Below, piece by piece: positions 29,188 to 37,999 of a DNA stretch of 64,000 nt. The notes under the pieces are model-generated. The model saw nothing but the letters and a program-made list of their open reading frames with translations. It searched no databases and had not been told where the DNA came from. Source of the stretch: Actinomycetota bacterium (lineage in GTDB: Bacteria; Actinomycetota; Actinomycetes; Nanopelagicales; Nanopelagicaceae); the NCBI GenBank assembly GCA_016870895.1, contig VGAA01000003.1, forward strand, positions 1 through 64,000. The letters are read 5' to 3'. A program made the position numbers and the translations under genes. The first letter of the stretch is position 1; the number at the start of each line of letters is the position of its first letter.

Positions 29188-29562
29188 ATGAGTATAAAAA
29201 GACTCTTCTCAACCGAGCGCTGCCGGACTCGTGCCAGTTATCTATTAAAATTTGAATCTTTGATACTTTTTGGAACAGTGATTTATCTGTTAATCGCTCC
29301 GTTTGTATCAGAGGTCAGCGCTCCAGCAGCACTCTCCGCTGAGATAGTTTTTGGAACTTTGGCCAGTATTGGATTATGGTTTTCCGCCCGAGGCTTTGAT
29401 ACGCAAAAATCGTTCGGAAGAGCACCAGCAGTTTTAGCCAACCTAATTGCACTTGGTGTCTCTTATTACATGATTACTGGAAACTTTCTAATTGTTGGAG
29501 TGCCATTGCTTTTTCTATCATTAATAACATTAATCTCTGCCGCCCTTGGCTACAAAGAGTGA
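29188..29562 (+). CDS. Small membrane protein of unknown function
   Basis: 124 residues, not recognised. After a basic N-terminal 20 residues there are about four hydrophobic helices (about 25-44, 51-68, 80-98 and 100-118), with short loops and a charged GYKE end. No motif is visible. It converges with the SDR gene without any spacer. The ATG has no obvious Shine-Dalgarno. Confidence 0.7.
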   Translation: MSIKRLFSTERCRTRASYLLKFESLILFGTVIYLLIAPFVSEVSAPAALSAEIVFGTLASIGLWFSARGFDTQKSFGRAPAVLANLIALGVSYYMITGNFLIVGVPLLFLSLITLISAALGYKE

Positions 29563-30291
29563 TTACCAATCAACTATTTTGCGATCTTCCCAAAGTAAAC
29601 CCGTTTTATCTTTTGTAGGGTCAAACTCTCTTGTAGCTAACCAGATTGCAGTTTCAGCTCCTTCTTGTGCACTCCTAGGGGCATCTGGTCCACCCATATC
29701 GGTTCGACAATGGCCTGGACAAATAGCATCAACTAAAAATCCTCTTGCGCCTAAACCAGTTTCATAGGAGAGATTTTTAACAAAAGCATTTACTCCCGCT
29801 TTACTAATTCGATAAGGTGCAAGACCCCCATGAGTTCCAGGTCCTGACATTCTTCCTAAACATGCAGAATAAATCACAACTCTACCCGATCTAGCCTCAA
29901 ACATGGCAGGAGCTAATTCATTAACTGCGGTAAAAACAGCATCTAAGTTAATTGACATTGTACGGCGCCATTCCGCATCAGTAGTCCTTAAAGTTTTAGA
30001 CATTTTTTCGCTCATAACTCCGTGAGCTAAAATCAAAACATCGAGTACACCTAATCCATTAGATGCTGCATCTAGATTTATCTCTTTTAAAACTTTTCGA
30101 AATTTTTCATTGTCTGCTACGTCAACTGCTCGATACTTACAACCAAGTGTCTTGGCACTTTGTTGGGCACGCTCTTCATCTTTACCAATTATGTAAACAA
30201 AAAATCCAGCCAAGATGAGAGCTTTGGCAGTTTCATATCCAAGCCCCCGAGATCCACCAGTAACTATCGCCCACTTCATATTTGGATGCAT
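29563..30291 (-). CDS. Short-chain dehydrogenase/reductase
   Basis: 242 residues, classical SDR fold. The cofactor motif TGGSRGLG (about 11-18) is preceded by a Lys/Trp strand. The catalytic Ser lies in VIYSACLG and the Tyr/Lys pair in YRISK (about 165-169); the NNAG block is replaced by LAHG. The residue pattern after strand 2 (GKDEERAQ) would suit NADP(H). Substrate not predictable. Its last base abuts the stop of the converging membrane-protein gene. Confidence 0.88.
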   Translation of the reverse strand: MHPNMKWAIVTGGSRGLGYETAKALILAGFFVYIIGKDEERAQQSAKTLGCKYRAVDVADNEKFRKVLKEINLDAASNGLGVLDVLILAHGVMSEKMSKTLRTTDAEWRRTMSINLDAVFTAVNELAPAMFEARSGRVVIYSACLGRMSGPGTHGGLAPYRISKAGVNAFVKNLSYETGLGARGFLVDAICPGHCRTDMGGPDAPRSAQEGAETAIWLATREFDPTKDKTGLLWEDRKIVDW

Positions 30292-30458
30292 GGGGCTATC
30301 TTTGCCACTTTTAAAGGTCTACTACTAGCCCATTAGATGTGCGAATGCCCACTTTCACTAAACCCTTATGCCTCAGACGGCCTACATTACCTTGCTCTGG
30401 CAGTTAAGATTAACCTGTAACAATTGAACTCAAGCATGCTAATTGGGGAGTCAAATAG

Positions 30459-33400
30459 GTGAGCCAAGCAGGAGCTAACACACCGGCTAACCACTTTGGT
30501 GGTTCATTTGGTCCAAATGAGTGGCTTGTCCAAGAGATGTATGAACGCTACCAAACCGATCCATCCTCAGTTGATAAAGCTTGGTGGGACTTCTTTTCAG
30601 ATTTTAAAGGTACGCAATCTTCAAACGGTGCAACTACAGCTAATTCGCCAAAGCCGGGGACTCCTCCGATTCCAAAATCGCAGCAGACTCAAGTAGTACC
30701 AGTGGCGACTCCCGCACCAGCAATTGTTGAAACTACAGTCAAAGCAAGCCAGCCAGAAATTAAAAAAATAGATTTACCAGAAAAAACTTCTAAAACATCT
30801 TTCAAACCAGCAGACCCAGTTGTGAAACCAATTCCAACACTCATAACACCCGGTGCATCAGAAGTGGAACCAATACGAGGTGTAGCAGCCCGTGTCGTAC
30901 AGTCAATGGAAGGTTCCCTTACAGTACCAACTGCTACAAGTGTTCGTGTTGTTCCAGCCAAATTAATGATTGACAATAGAACTGTAATTAATAATCATCT
31001 AAAGCGTGGCCGCGGCGGAAAAGTTTCATTCACACACTTAATTGGTTACGCAATGATCAAGGCGATAAGAGCCATGCCAGAGATGAACTCATACTTCACT
31101 GAATTAGATGGGAAACCTGCAGTTGGACATCCTGAACATATTAACCTAGGAATTGCTATCGACTTAGCTAAAGCAGATGGATCAAGACAATTATTAGTAC
31201 CTTCGATCAAAGGTTGTGAAGAGTTAGATTTTGCTCAATTCTGGTCAGCCTATGAAGATGTTGTACGTAAGGCCAGAAGTGGTGCGTTAACTGTAGAGGA
31301 TTTCGCTGGCACTACTTTATCCCTGACAAATCCAGGAACCATTGGAACTGTGCATTCGGTACCAAGGTTGGTACAAGGCCAAGGAATGATTCTCGGTGTT
31401 GGAGCATTGGATTATCCAGCAGAATTTCATGGTACAAACGAGCAAACGCTTGCTGATCTAGCAATTAGCAAGGTAGTTACTTTAACCAGCACATATGACC
31501 ACAGAATTATCCAAGGGGCACAATCTGGTGATTTCCTGAGAAGAATTCATGAAATATTACTAGGTGAAGAAAACTTCTATGATGAGATTTTCGAAGCGCT
31601 ACGAATTCCTTACGTTCCTATTCGCTGGGTTGCTGATATGCAATTTGAGAAAGATGATGTAAGCAAAACAGCCAGGGTACAAAAACTAATCGATGCCTAC
31701 AGGACTACCGGGCATCTAATGGCAGATGTAGAGCCATTAGCTTATGTCCAACGATCTCATCCTGATTTAGATGTTATAAACCATGGTTTGTCCCTATGGG
31801 ATCTTGATAGAGATTTCGCCACCGGTGGATTTGGCGGCAAACCATTTATGAAGTTACGAAGAATTCTTGGAATTCTGAGAGACTCATATTGCCGCACAAT
31901 TGGTGTTGAGTATATGTACATAGCCAACCCAGCGGAGCGTAAATGGATTCAGGAAAAAATGGAGGTAGGTGCTCCTAGGACAGCAAGAGATGAACAACTT
32001 CGTATTTTACGAAAACTAAACAGTGCCGAGGCATTCGAATCATTTTTACAAACTAAGTTTGTCGGCCAGAAACGATTCTCACTTGAAGGTGGAGAGTCGG
32101 TTATTCCAGTACTAGATGCAGTCATCTCATCAGCAGCAGAAACTGGTCTAGATGAAGTTTGCATTGGTATGCCACACCGAGGTCGATTGAATGTTCTAGC
32201 AAATATTGCAGGAAAATCATATGGCCAAATATTTCAGGAGTTTGAAGGAAATTATCGTGAAAATGAAGTGCACGGCTCGGGAGATGTCAAGTACCATTTA
32301 GGAACAAAAGGCACCTTTGCTGCTGAATCTGGCGCTACAACTAAGATTTATTTGGCGGCAAATCCTTCTCACTTAGAGGCCGTAAATCCGGTACTTGAAG
32401 GAATAGTTAGAGCAAAGCAAGATAAATTAAGATCAAAGGCTGGGGATTTAACAGTTGATGAACAAACCTCATTTCCTGTTTTACCAATTCTTTTGCATGG
32501 TGATGCTGCATTCGCTGGCCAAGGAGTAGTTTCCGAAACTCTTTCATTATCTTTGCTGAAAGGTTATCGAACTGGTGGCACAATTCATATTATTGTAAAT
32601 AATCAAGTGGGCTTTACAACCTCACCACATGCTGCACGATCTTCAACTTACTCCACTGATATTGCAAAGATGATTCAGGCTCCGGTATTTCATGTTAATG
32701 GCGATGATCCTGAAGCTTGTGTTCGGATTGCAAAAGTAGCCTTTGAATACCGACAAATGTTCAATAAAGATGTGGTGATTGACATGATTTGCTATCGTCG
32801 CCGAGGTCATAATGAAGGTGATGAACCAAGTTTTACCCAACCACTTATGTACAAACTCATCGAGGCCAAACGTTCGACTAGAAAACTTTATACCGAGGCA
32901 TTAATTGGTCGAGGTGACATCACTGTCGAAGAGGCTGAAGAAGTGTTACGAGATTACCAACAGCAATTAGAAGGTGTATTTACAGCGGTTCACAATACTG
33001 AGCCTGATAGCGATCCAAACTGGAAAGCTCCTGTGGTGCCATCACCAAAAATCGTTGATACTGCAGTAGCTGAGGCTGATTTACGTAAGATTGCAGATAC
33101 TCAATCTGCCATACCAAGTAATTTCAATGTACATCCAAAACTGCTCCCACAACTTTTAAAGCGAACTGAGATGTTGGATGAATCAACGGTTGATTGGGCA
33201 GCTGGTGAGATGTTTGCATTTGGTTCTTTACTTTTAGAAGGCCATCCAATCAGAATGAGTGGTCAAGATGTAAGGCGGGGAACTTTTAGTAATAGGCATG
33301 CGGTTGTGATTGATAAGGAAACTGGAGCTGAATTTTTCCCTCTCCGATCATTAGTGAACGATCCAAATCAATTCCATATCTACGATTCACTTTTATCAGA

Positions 33401-34220
33401 GTATGCAGTAATGGGATTTGAATACGGATACTCAGTTGAGCGCGATGATGCACTTGTTATCTGGGAAGCTCAATTTGGCGATTTTGCAAATGGTGCTCAA
33501 ACAATAATTGATGAATTTATCTCTTCTTCCCTACAAAAGTGGGGCGAGAGATCCTCGATAGTTCTATTGCTACCTCATGGATATGAAGGGCAAGGGCCAG
33601 ATCACTCCTCTGGACGTATTGAGAGATTCTTATCGCTGTGTGCCGAACAAAACATGACTGTTGCCCAACCGTCAACTCCTGCCTCGTATTTCCATTTACT
33701 GCGTTGGCATATGAAAAATCCATCTAGAAGGCCATTAGTGGTATTTGAACCAAAATCAATGCTTAGATTAAAGGCGGCAGCAAGTGGGCTTAAAGATTTT
33801 ACTACTGGCAAATTTAGATCATTTATTCCGGATGACAAAGTTACAAATGCAACCAGGTTAATTTTTACATCTGGAAAGGTTTACTACGATTTAATTGCAG
33901 AGCGAGAAAAATTAGGTGAACACTCAACTGCGATTGCAAGAGTTGAGCGGCTATACCCACTTCCGATTGAGGATATTGTGACTGAATCTAAGAAACATCC
34001 AAATGCCACACTGCTTTGGGTGCAAGATGAACCAGCTAACCAGGGTCCTTGGCCATTTGTTTCATCAGCAGTCAATGAGGCATTTATTGCGCATGAGGAA
34101 TTAAGTAATCGATCATTCCGTAGAGTTTCCAGACGCGCGACAGCAAGTCCTGCAACAGGAAACCACCATTTGCATGAAGAAGAAGAAAAAGCCTTAATGA
34201 CTGAAGCTTTTACTCGTTAA
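30459..34220 (+). CDS. kgd: Multifunctional 2-oxoglutarate dehydrogenase/decarboxylase (Kgd, OdhA type)
   Basis: 1253 residues, GTG start. Order of domains: a short E1-type N-terminal helix (about 15-50, GSFGPNEWLVQEMYERY); a Pro/Thr/Ala-rich linker; an E2-like succinyltransferase core without lipoyl domain (about 140-370, with TYDHRIIQGAQSGDFL near 345 matching the DHRxxDG motif); and then the thiamine-diphosphate E1 domain (about 400-1250, with HGDAAFAGQGV near 680 and IVNNQVGFTTSP). This E1-E2 fusion is characteristic of Actinobacteria and works with a lipoylated E2 and Lpd. No odhI-like inhibitor is adjacent. The 167-bp spacer before it is shared with the divergent SDR. Confidence 0.97.
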   Translation: MSQAGANTPANHFGGSFGPNEWLVQEMYERYQTDPSSVDKAWWDFFSDFKGTQSSNGATTANSPKPGTPPIPKSQQTQVVPVATPAPAIVETTVKASQPEIKKIDLPEKTSKTSFKPADPVVKPIPTLITPGASEVEPIRGVAARVVQSMEGSLTVPTATSVRVVPAKLMIDNRTVINNHLKRGRGGKVSFTHLIGYAMIKAIRAMPEMNSYFTELDGKPAVGHPEHINLGIAIDLAKADGSRQLLVPSIKGCEELDFAQFWSAYEDVVRKARSGALTVEDFAGTTLSLTNPGTIGTVHSVPRLVQGQGMILGVGALDYPAEFHGTNEQTLADLAISKVVTLTSTYDHRIIQGAQSGDFLRRIHEILLGEENFYDEIFEALRIPYVPIRWVADMQFEKDDVSKTARVQKLIDAYRTTGHLMADVEPLAYVQRSHPDLDVINHGLSLWDLDRDFATGGFGGKPFMKLRRILGILRDSYCRTIGVEYMYIANPAERKWIQEKMEVGAPRTARDEQLRILRKLNSAEAFESFLQTKFVGQKRFSLEGGESVIPVLDAVISSAAETGLDEVCIGMPHRGRLNVLANIAGKSYGQIFQEFEGNYRENEVHGSGDVKYHLGTKGTFAAESGATTKIYLAANPSHLEAVNPVLEGIVRAKQDKLRSKAGDLTVDEQTSFPVLPILLHGDAAFAGQGVVSETLSLSLLKGYRTGGTIHIIVNNQVGFTTSPHAARSSTYSTDIAKMIQAPVFHVNGDDPEACVRIAKVAFEYRQMFNKDVVIDMICYRRRGHNEGDEPSFTQPLMYKLIEAKRSTRKLYTEALIGRGDITVEEAEEVLRDYQQQLEGVFTAVHNTEPDSDPNWKAPVVPSPKIVDTAVAEADLRKIADTQSAIPSNFNVHPKLLPQLLKRTEMLDESTVDWAAGEMFAFGSLLLEGHPIRMSGQDVRRGTFSNRHAVVIDKETGAEFFPLRSLVNDPNQFHIYDSLLSEYAVMGFEYGYSVERDDALVIWEAQFGDFANGAQTIIDEFISSSLQKWGERSSIVLLLPHGYEGQGPDHSSGRIERFLSLCAEQNMTVAQPSTPASYFHLLRWHMKNPSRRPLVVFEPKSMLRLKAAASGLKDFTTGKFRSFIPDDKVTNATRLIFTSGKVYYDLIAEREKLGEHSTAIARVERLYPLPIEDIVTESKKHPNATLLWVQDEPANQGPWPFVSSAVNEAFIAHEELSNRSFRRVSRRATASPATGNHHLHEEEEKALMTEAFTR

Positions 34221-34534
34221 TTTCCCTTTTTGTACCTTATTAAAACTCTGGCCAGTAATTGATTCTGCTCAACCCATCCCCAGTCCCGAGAATCGGTACT
34301 TTTTAAATTGTCACCTTCTACCCAATACCTCATTACGCCGTGCTCACTTCGGCTCTGCACTACCCTTTTAAGTAGCCTAATTCCTGGTCGCTGCGGATCT
34401 TCAACTAAGTACACCTTCCCCACTTCTAGGGTGTGCTCTTTGCCACTTAGAAATCTAATTAACAGCCAATCTCCAGCATTATAGGTAGGAGCCATAGAGT
34501 TTCCTGAAACCTCTACTGTGCTAAAGCCGAACAT
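34217..34534 (-). CDS. sodX: Putative nickel-SOD maturation protease SodX (S26 family)
   Basis: 105 residues. A signal-peptidase-I-like fold: the nucleophile serine lies in VSGNSMAPTY (about 9-18) and the general-base lysine in IRLLKRVVQS (about 53-62), followed by the box EGDNLKSTDSRDWG. No membrane anchor is seen, unlike ordinary LepB. Its place beside sodN and its size match the protease that cuts the NiSOD propeptide. Its stop overlaps the kgd stop in a convergent arrangement, and it is divergent from sodN. Confidence 0.88.
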   Translation of the reverse strand: MFGFSTVEVSGNSMAPTYNAGDWLLIRFLSGKEHTLEVGKVYLVEDPQRPGIRLLKRVVQSRSEHGVMRYWVEGDNLKSTDSRDWGWVEQNQLLARVLIRYKKGN

Positions 34535-34548
34535 GCAGAGTATTCTGC
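34534..34548. promoter_or_regulatory. Inverted repeat between sodX and sodN
   Basis: TGCAGA-GTA-TTCTGC forms an inverted repeat directly at the sodX start codon, within the 51-bp divergent spacer. It is a possible operator for co-control of both genes, for example by a Nur-like nickel sensor, but it does not match the published Nur box closely. Confidence 0.35.
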
Positions 34549-34585
34549 CACCATAAGATTACTAATCATTAACCCTAGGAGATAA

Positions 34586-34993
34586 ATGCTAAATCTATTA
34601 AAGAAGTTAATAAAGCCAAGGCAAACTGTTTATGCTCATTGCGATCTACCATGCGGTGTATACGATCCAGCACAGGCAAAAATTGAGGCTCAATCTGTAA
34701 AAGCTTGCATGGAAAAATATGCTGCAAGTAGCGACAATGATTTCAAAGCTCGTGCCGTCGCTATTAAAGAGGAAAGATCAGAGTTAGTAAAGCACCACCT
34801 TTGGGTATTATGGACCGATTATTTTAAGCCAAATCATTTTGAGGCCTATCCCCAACTACATGTGTTATTTAATGAAGCAACGAAGTTAGCTGGTGCTGGA
34901 GGCAGTAAAGGTACTAATGATGTTGCTGTCGCAGAAAAACTAATCGGCAAAATTGATGAAATTGCAGAAATTTTCTGGGCAACTAAAAAATAA
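34586..34993 (+). CDS. sodN: Nickel superoxide dismutase precursor
   Basis: Dismutates superoxide in the cytoplasm. 135 residues, of which the first 17 are a basic propeptide. After cleavage the mature protein begins HCDLPCGVYDP, the nickel hook in which His-1, Cys-2 and Cys-6 bind Ni and the Pro-Cys-Gly-x-Tyr is invariant. The four-helix bundle follows. AGGAGA precedes the ATG. Pairing with sodX completes the system. No nickel transporter is in the window. Confidence 0.97.
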   Translation: MLNLLKKLIKPRQTVYAHCDLPCGVYDPAQAKIEAQSVKACMEKYAASSDNDFKARAVAIKEERSELVKHHLWVLWTDYFKPNHFEAYPQLHVLFNEATKLAGAGGSKGTNDVAVAEKLIGKIDEIAEIFWATKK

Positions 34994-35000
34994 TTAAGTT

Positions 35001-35036
35001 ATCGCTAGTGGCCTAAATATTTAGGCTACTAGCGAT
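35001..35036. terminator. Bidirectional terminator after sodN
   Basis: ATCGCTAGT...ACTAGCGAT (9 bp), a G-U pair and GCCTAAA/TTTAGGC make a nearly perfect 17-bp stem-loop with T-rich sequence on both sides. It overlaps the stop of the converging thioesterase gene. Confidence 0.82.
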
Positions 35037-35471
35037 CTTATTTTCGCCAATAAGATTTTCTTTTTCAGCAACCATAGTTTCTGCGGCAACACGAGCCATA
35101 AAAGAGACTCGTTCTACAAATTTACGAGTGATAAATCCTGAAGCCACTAATCTTGCACTTTGATGAACCTCTATTTCGAAATTTAATTGTCCGTCTTCTA
35201 AACCAATACATCTGGCTGTTGCATGAATCTCATGATTAATACCTACGGCACCTTGAATTTGAAATTGTAAATCAGTTGTAACTGTTGTTTCACCAAAATC
35301 TAAAAATTCAATAATTGCTGTGCTGCAAGCACTCTCCATGAGCGCAGAAATCTGACTAGAACTAACAACTGGCAGGTCATTTACCCCCTGCGCAACATAA
35401 GTATCTCCTGGGCGAATGGTCATATTAGCCATACCAATAGCACCCATTACTTGCTCAGCTTTCATAATCAT
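35013..35471 (-). CDS. FlK-like hotdog-fold thioesterase
   Basis: 152 residues. The middle part reads ALMESACSTAIIEFLDFGETTVTTD (residues about 43-67) and the later ARLVASGFITRKFVER, matching the fluoroacetyl-CoA thioesterase-like family. The conserved catalytic Glu sits in the ALMES helix. Many non-toxin homologues exist, so the real acyl-CoA substrate is unknown. It lies 20 bases after the anti-sigma gene and may be in the SigH-controlled transcript. Several Met codons near the N-terminus leave the exact start open. Confidence 0.8.
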   Translation of the reverse strand: MIMKAEQVMGAIGMANMTIRPGDTYVAQGVNDLPVVSSSQISALMESACSTAIIEFLDFGETTVTTDLQFQIQGAVGINHEIHATARCIGLEDGQLNFEIEVHQSARLVASGFITRKFVERVSFMARVAAETMVAEKENLIGENKIASSLNI

Positions 35472-35490
35472 AAGATTAGTGATTATGTAA

Positions 35491-35892
35491 TTACTCTAGC
35501 GGGAACTCCCTGCGTATTTCGCGAGTTATTTCTATTTGAGTCGTACCTTCATCGGTAAATTCCGTATAGGTTGTTTGAGTAAAGGTAAATTCAGTAATAC
35601 TCTGTGTTTGGCTCGACCGAATCATTTGATTATATAGATCCTCAATTTGGTTATTTATTCGATCATTCAAATCATCAGGCGCCTGCTCGGTTAGAGCATT
35701 ACACAATAAGTTTCGAACCAGGTTCAAGTTGTGGGCTTCTTGCTCCATTTTTGATCGGCATGAGACGCAGTTACCAAAGTGATTCTCTACCAAGTCAACT
35801 TCATTAGTATCAAATAACTCATGATCGATATACAGAACTATATTAGGTAATACTTGATCACAATTAATAAACTCCTTGTTATTAAAACTCAT
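35491..35892 (-). CDS. rsrA: Redox-sensing zinc anti-sigma factor (RsrA/RshA family)
   Basis: 133 residues. Cys-11, His-38, Cys-42 and Cys-45 (HFGNCVSC) reproduce the ZAS zinc motif and the sensor cysteine spacing of Streptomyces RsrA. Oxidation should form a disulfide, release zinc and free the sigma factor. The C-terminal 40 residues are an unusual Thr/Gln/Glu-rich tail ([20 protein letters not shown] and on) that makes this protein longer than RsrA or RshA (about 101-105 residues). The gene overlaps the sigma factor by four bases. Confidence 0.9.
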   Translation of the reverse strand: MSFNNKEFINCDQVLPNIVLYIDHELFDTNEVDLVENHFGNCVSCRSKMEQEAHNLNLVRNLLCNALTEQAPDDLNDRINNQIEDLYNQMIRSSQTQSITEFTFTQTTYTEFTDEGTTQIEITREIRREFPLE

Positions 35893-36599
35893 GACTTATC
35901 ACCTGCTTTATTTTTCCCGAATCCTCTTTCTTTAGCGTAGGTAGCAAGAGATGCACGGAGAAGTTTTCTACCTCTGTGTAATCTAGACATTACCGTACCC
36001 GTTGGAACGTTTGTGATCTCCGCTATTTCTTTATATGAAAAACCCTCGACATCAGATAGATAAACAGCAATTCTAAATTCTTCTGGCATCGCACTTAATG
36101 CATCTTTTACATCTTTGTCTGCAATACCTTCTAAAACTTCGTCCTCAGCTGATTTCCCTTGATCACTTGTGTGCGAAGAAGCATCTGCAATTTGCCAGTC
36201 CTCAACTTCACCTGCTGATATTTGTGGTCTACGTTGATCTTTTCGATAATTATTTATAAATGTTGTTGTCAGGATTCTATATAACCAAGCTTTTAGATTT
36301 GTTCCCGGCTCAAATTGATGAAAGCTGGTGAAAGCCTTAGCAAAGGTATCTTGAACTAGGTCTTGAGCATCGTGAGTATTTTTCGTATACCGAAGTGCTG
36401 CACCGTAGAGTTGTGATGTAAAAACTAATGCATCGTTTTCAAACCTTATTTTTCTTTGCGCTAAGGTTTCTTTATCGCGGTCAACTACAGCAGGTAGAAA
36501 TTTGTCATTACTCATTTGGTCTAAGGCTACCTCGAATGCAGTTTTGGAGTTGGGAGTGAATATTTTATGAGAAGTAGTTAGGCGCCTAAGTGCATACAT
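35889..36599 (-). CDS. sigH: Group IV RNA polymerase sigma factor, SigR/SigH type
   Basis: 236 residues. Region 2 (about 52-118, with [18 protein letters not shown] and [19 protein letters not shown]) and region 4 (about 160-218, with [27 protein letters not shown]) are clear. Neighbours rsrA, aroA and rsgA repeat the sigH locus of Mycobacterium. A second possible start, Met-29 (MSNDKFLP), corresponds to a short form; SigR of Streptomyces also exists in two lengths. A promoter of its own type lies directly upstream. Confidence 0.93.
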   Translation of the reverse strand: MYALRRLTTSHKIFTPNSKTAFEVALDQMSNDKFLPAVVDRDKETLAQRKIRFENDALVFTSQLYGAALRYTKNTHDAQDLVQDTFAKAFTSFHQFEPGTNLKAWLYRILTTTFINNYRKDQRRPQISAGEVEDWQIADASSHTSDQGKSAEDEVLEGIADKDVKDALSAMPEEFRIAVYLSDVEGFSYKEIAEITNVPTGTVMSRLHRGRKLLRASLATYAKERGFGKNKAGDKS

Positions 36600-36607
36600 G
36601 GCTGCAA

Positions 36608-36634
36608 AACCTTGGAAACCTCAGATATATTCCC
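36608..36634 (-). promoter_or_regulatory. SigR/SigH-type autoregulatory promoter
   Basis: On the minus strand GGGAAT is followed by exactly 18 bases and GTT, the consensus of thiol-oxidative-stress ECF promoters. The GTT ends nine bases before the sigma-factor ATG, so a transcript starting about seven bases downstream of it would have almost no leader. It predicts positive autoregulation. Confidence 0.75.
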
Positions 36635-36703
36635 TATCCAATCCGCTCAAGCGCAAACAACGCCAAGTCCCGGTGAAGTGAGCGGAAGGTAGACTTAATA
36701 CAT

Positions 36704-37999
36704 ATGGCAAATTGGAAAGCACCCTACAGGTCTGGACTTACCCCTGCCAGCAAACCAATTCATTCTCAGATAATTATTCCAGGCTCTAAATCAGCCACCA
36801 ACCGTGCGTTAATTTTAGCGGCGCTTGCCAAAACTCCTTCTCGATTAAGAAGACCGCTTTCGTCAAGAGATACAGACTTAATGGTCAAAGGATTACAGAG
36901 TTTAGGGATTGACATTTCTGTTATTAAAACAAATGGTGGATTTGACTATCAAGTTGTTCCAAACAAGATGTTAGGCCCAGCAAGTATTGATGTTGGAAAT
37001 GCTGGAACAGTGATGCGTTTCTTACCACCCATTGCGGCACTTGCAAAAGGCTTAATTCACTTCGATGGTGATGCTAGGTCTTATGAAAGACCTTTAGCTC
37101 CAGTAATTAAAGCATTAGAACAACTTGGAGTAACTATTGAACATAATGGTAAGTATCGACTTCCACTTACTATAAATGGTGCTGGAAAAATTGCCGGAGG
37201 CACAGTAGAGGTAGATGCTAGCTCCTCTAGTCAGTTTGTTTCCGCACTACTTCTACTTGGCCCTGCAACTGAAACTGGTATTACCATTAAGCATATTGGT
37301 GAGTCTTTACCATCTTTGCCACACATTGAAATGACAATTCAAATGCTGAAACTATATGGGGCAAAGGTTGAAGTTGGTGCAAATAGTTGGCAGGTCAAGC
37401 CCACAGATTTAATAGGCCAGGATATGATCATAGAGCCAGATCTTTCAAATGCCGCTCCATTCATGGCAGCAGCAATGATTTGCGGCGGTAGCGTTGAAAT
37501 ACTGGACTGGCCTAAAATCACATCTCAACCGGGAGATCAGTTGAGAAATATTTTTTCTAAAATGGGTGCAAAAATTGAACGAAGCGAATTAGGTTTAAAA
37601 ATTTCTGGAACCGAGAAAATTCTAGGAATCGATATCAATCTTCAAGAGGTTGGTGAATTAACTCCCTCTATTGCAGCAGTTGCGGCGTTAGCTGAGACTG
37701 AATCAAGATTATTTGGAATTGCCCACCTACGATTGCATGAGACTGATCGACTTTCAGCACTAGCAACTGAGATAAATAATCTTGGTGGAAAAGTGATTGA
37801 AGGGCCAGGTGAGTTAAGTATTAAGCCAACACCTCTAGTTGCAAAACAAGAATTTAAAAGCTATGAGGATCACCGAATGGCCACTGCTGGCGCAATCATT
37901 GGTTTAGCAGTTGAAGGAGTTGTTGTTGAAAATATTGAAACTACAAAAAAGACTCTTCCAGATTTTCCTGGTTTGTGGGCGGAAATGCTTAATGGCTAA
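36704..37999 (+). CDS. aroA: 3-phosphoshikimate 1-carboxyvinyltransferase (EPSP synthase)
   Basis: The sixth step of the shikimate pathway. 431 residues. GSKSATNRALILAALA (about 27-42) binds phosphoenolpyruvate, and GNAGTVMRFLPP (about 104-115) is the glyphosate-site loop, with Gly-Asn-Ala-Gly-Thr in the sensitive-type pattern. SYEDHRMATAGAIIGLAV is the conserved late motif. The stop codon overlaps the rsgA start by eight bases. The 104-bp spacer to sigH contains divergent promoters. Confidence 0.97.
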   Translation: MANWKAPYRSGLTPASKPIHSQIIIPGSKSATNRALILAALAKTPSRLRRPLSSRDTDLMVKGLQSLGIDISVIKTNGGFDYQVVPNKMLGPASIDVGNAGTVMRFLPPIAALAKGLIHFDGDARSYERPLAPVIKALEQLGVTIEHNGKYRLPLTINGAGKIAGGTVEVDASSSSQFVSALLLLGPATETGITIKHIGESLPSLPHIEMTIQMLKLYGAKVEVGANSWQVKPTDLIGQDMIIEPDLSNAAPFMAAAMICGGSVEILDWPKITSQPGDQLRNIFSKMGAKIERSELGLKISGTEKILGIDINLQEVGELTPSIAAVAALAETESRLFGIAHLRLHETDRLSALATEINNLGGKVIEGPGELSIKPTPLVAKQEFKSYEDHRMATAGAIIGLAVEGVVVENIETTKKTLPDFPGLWAEMLNG

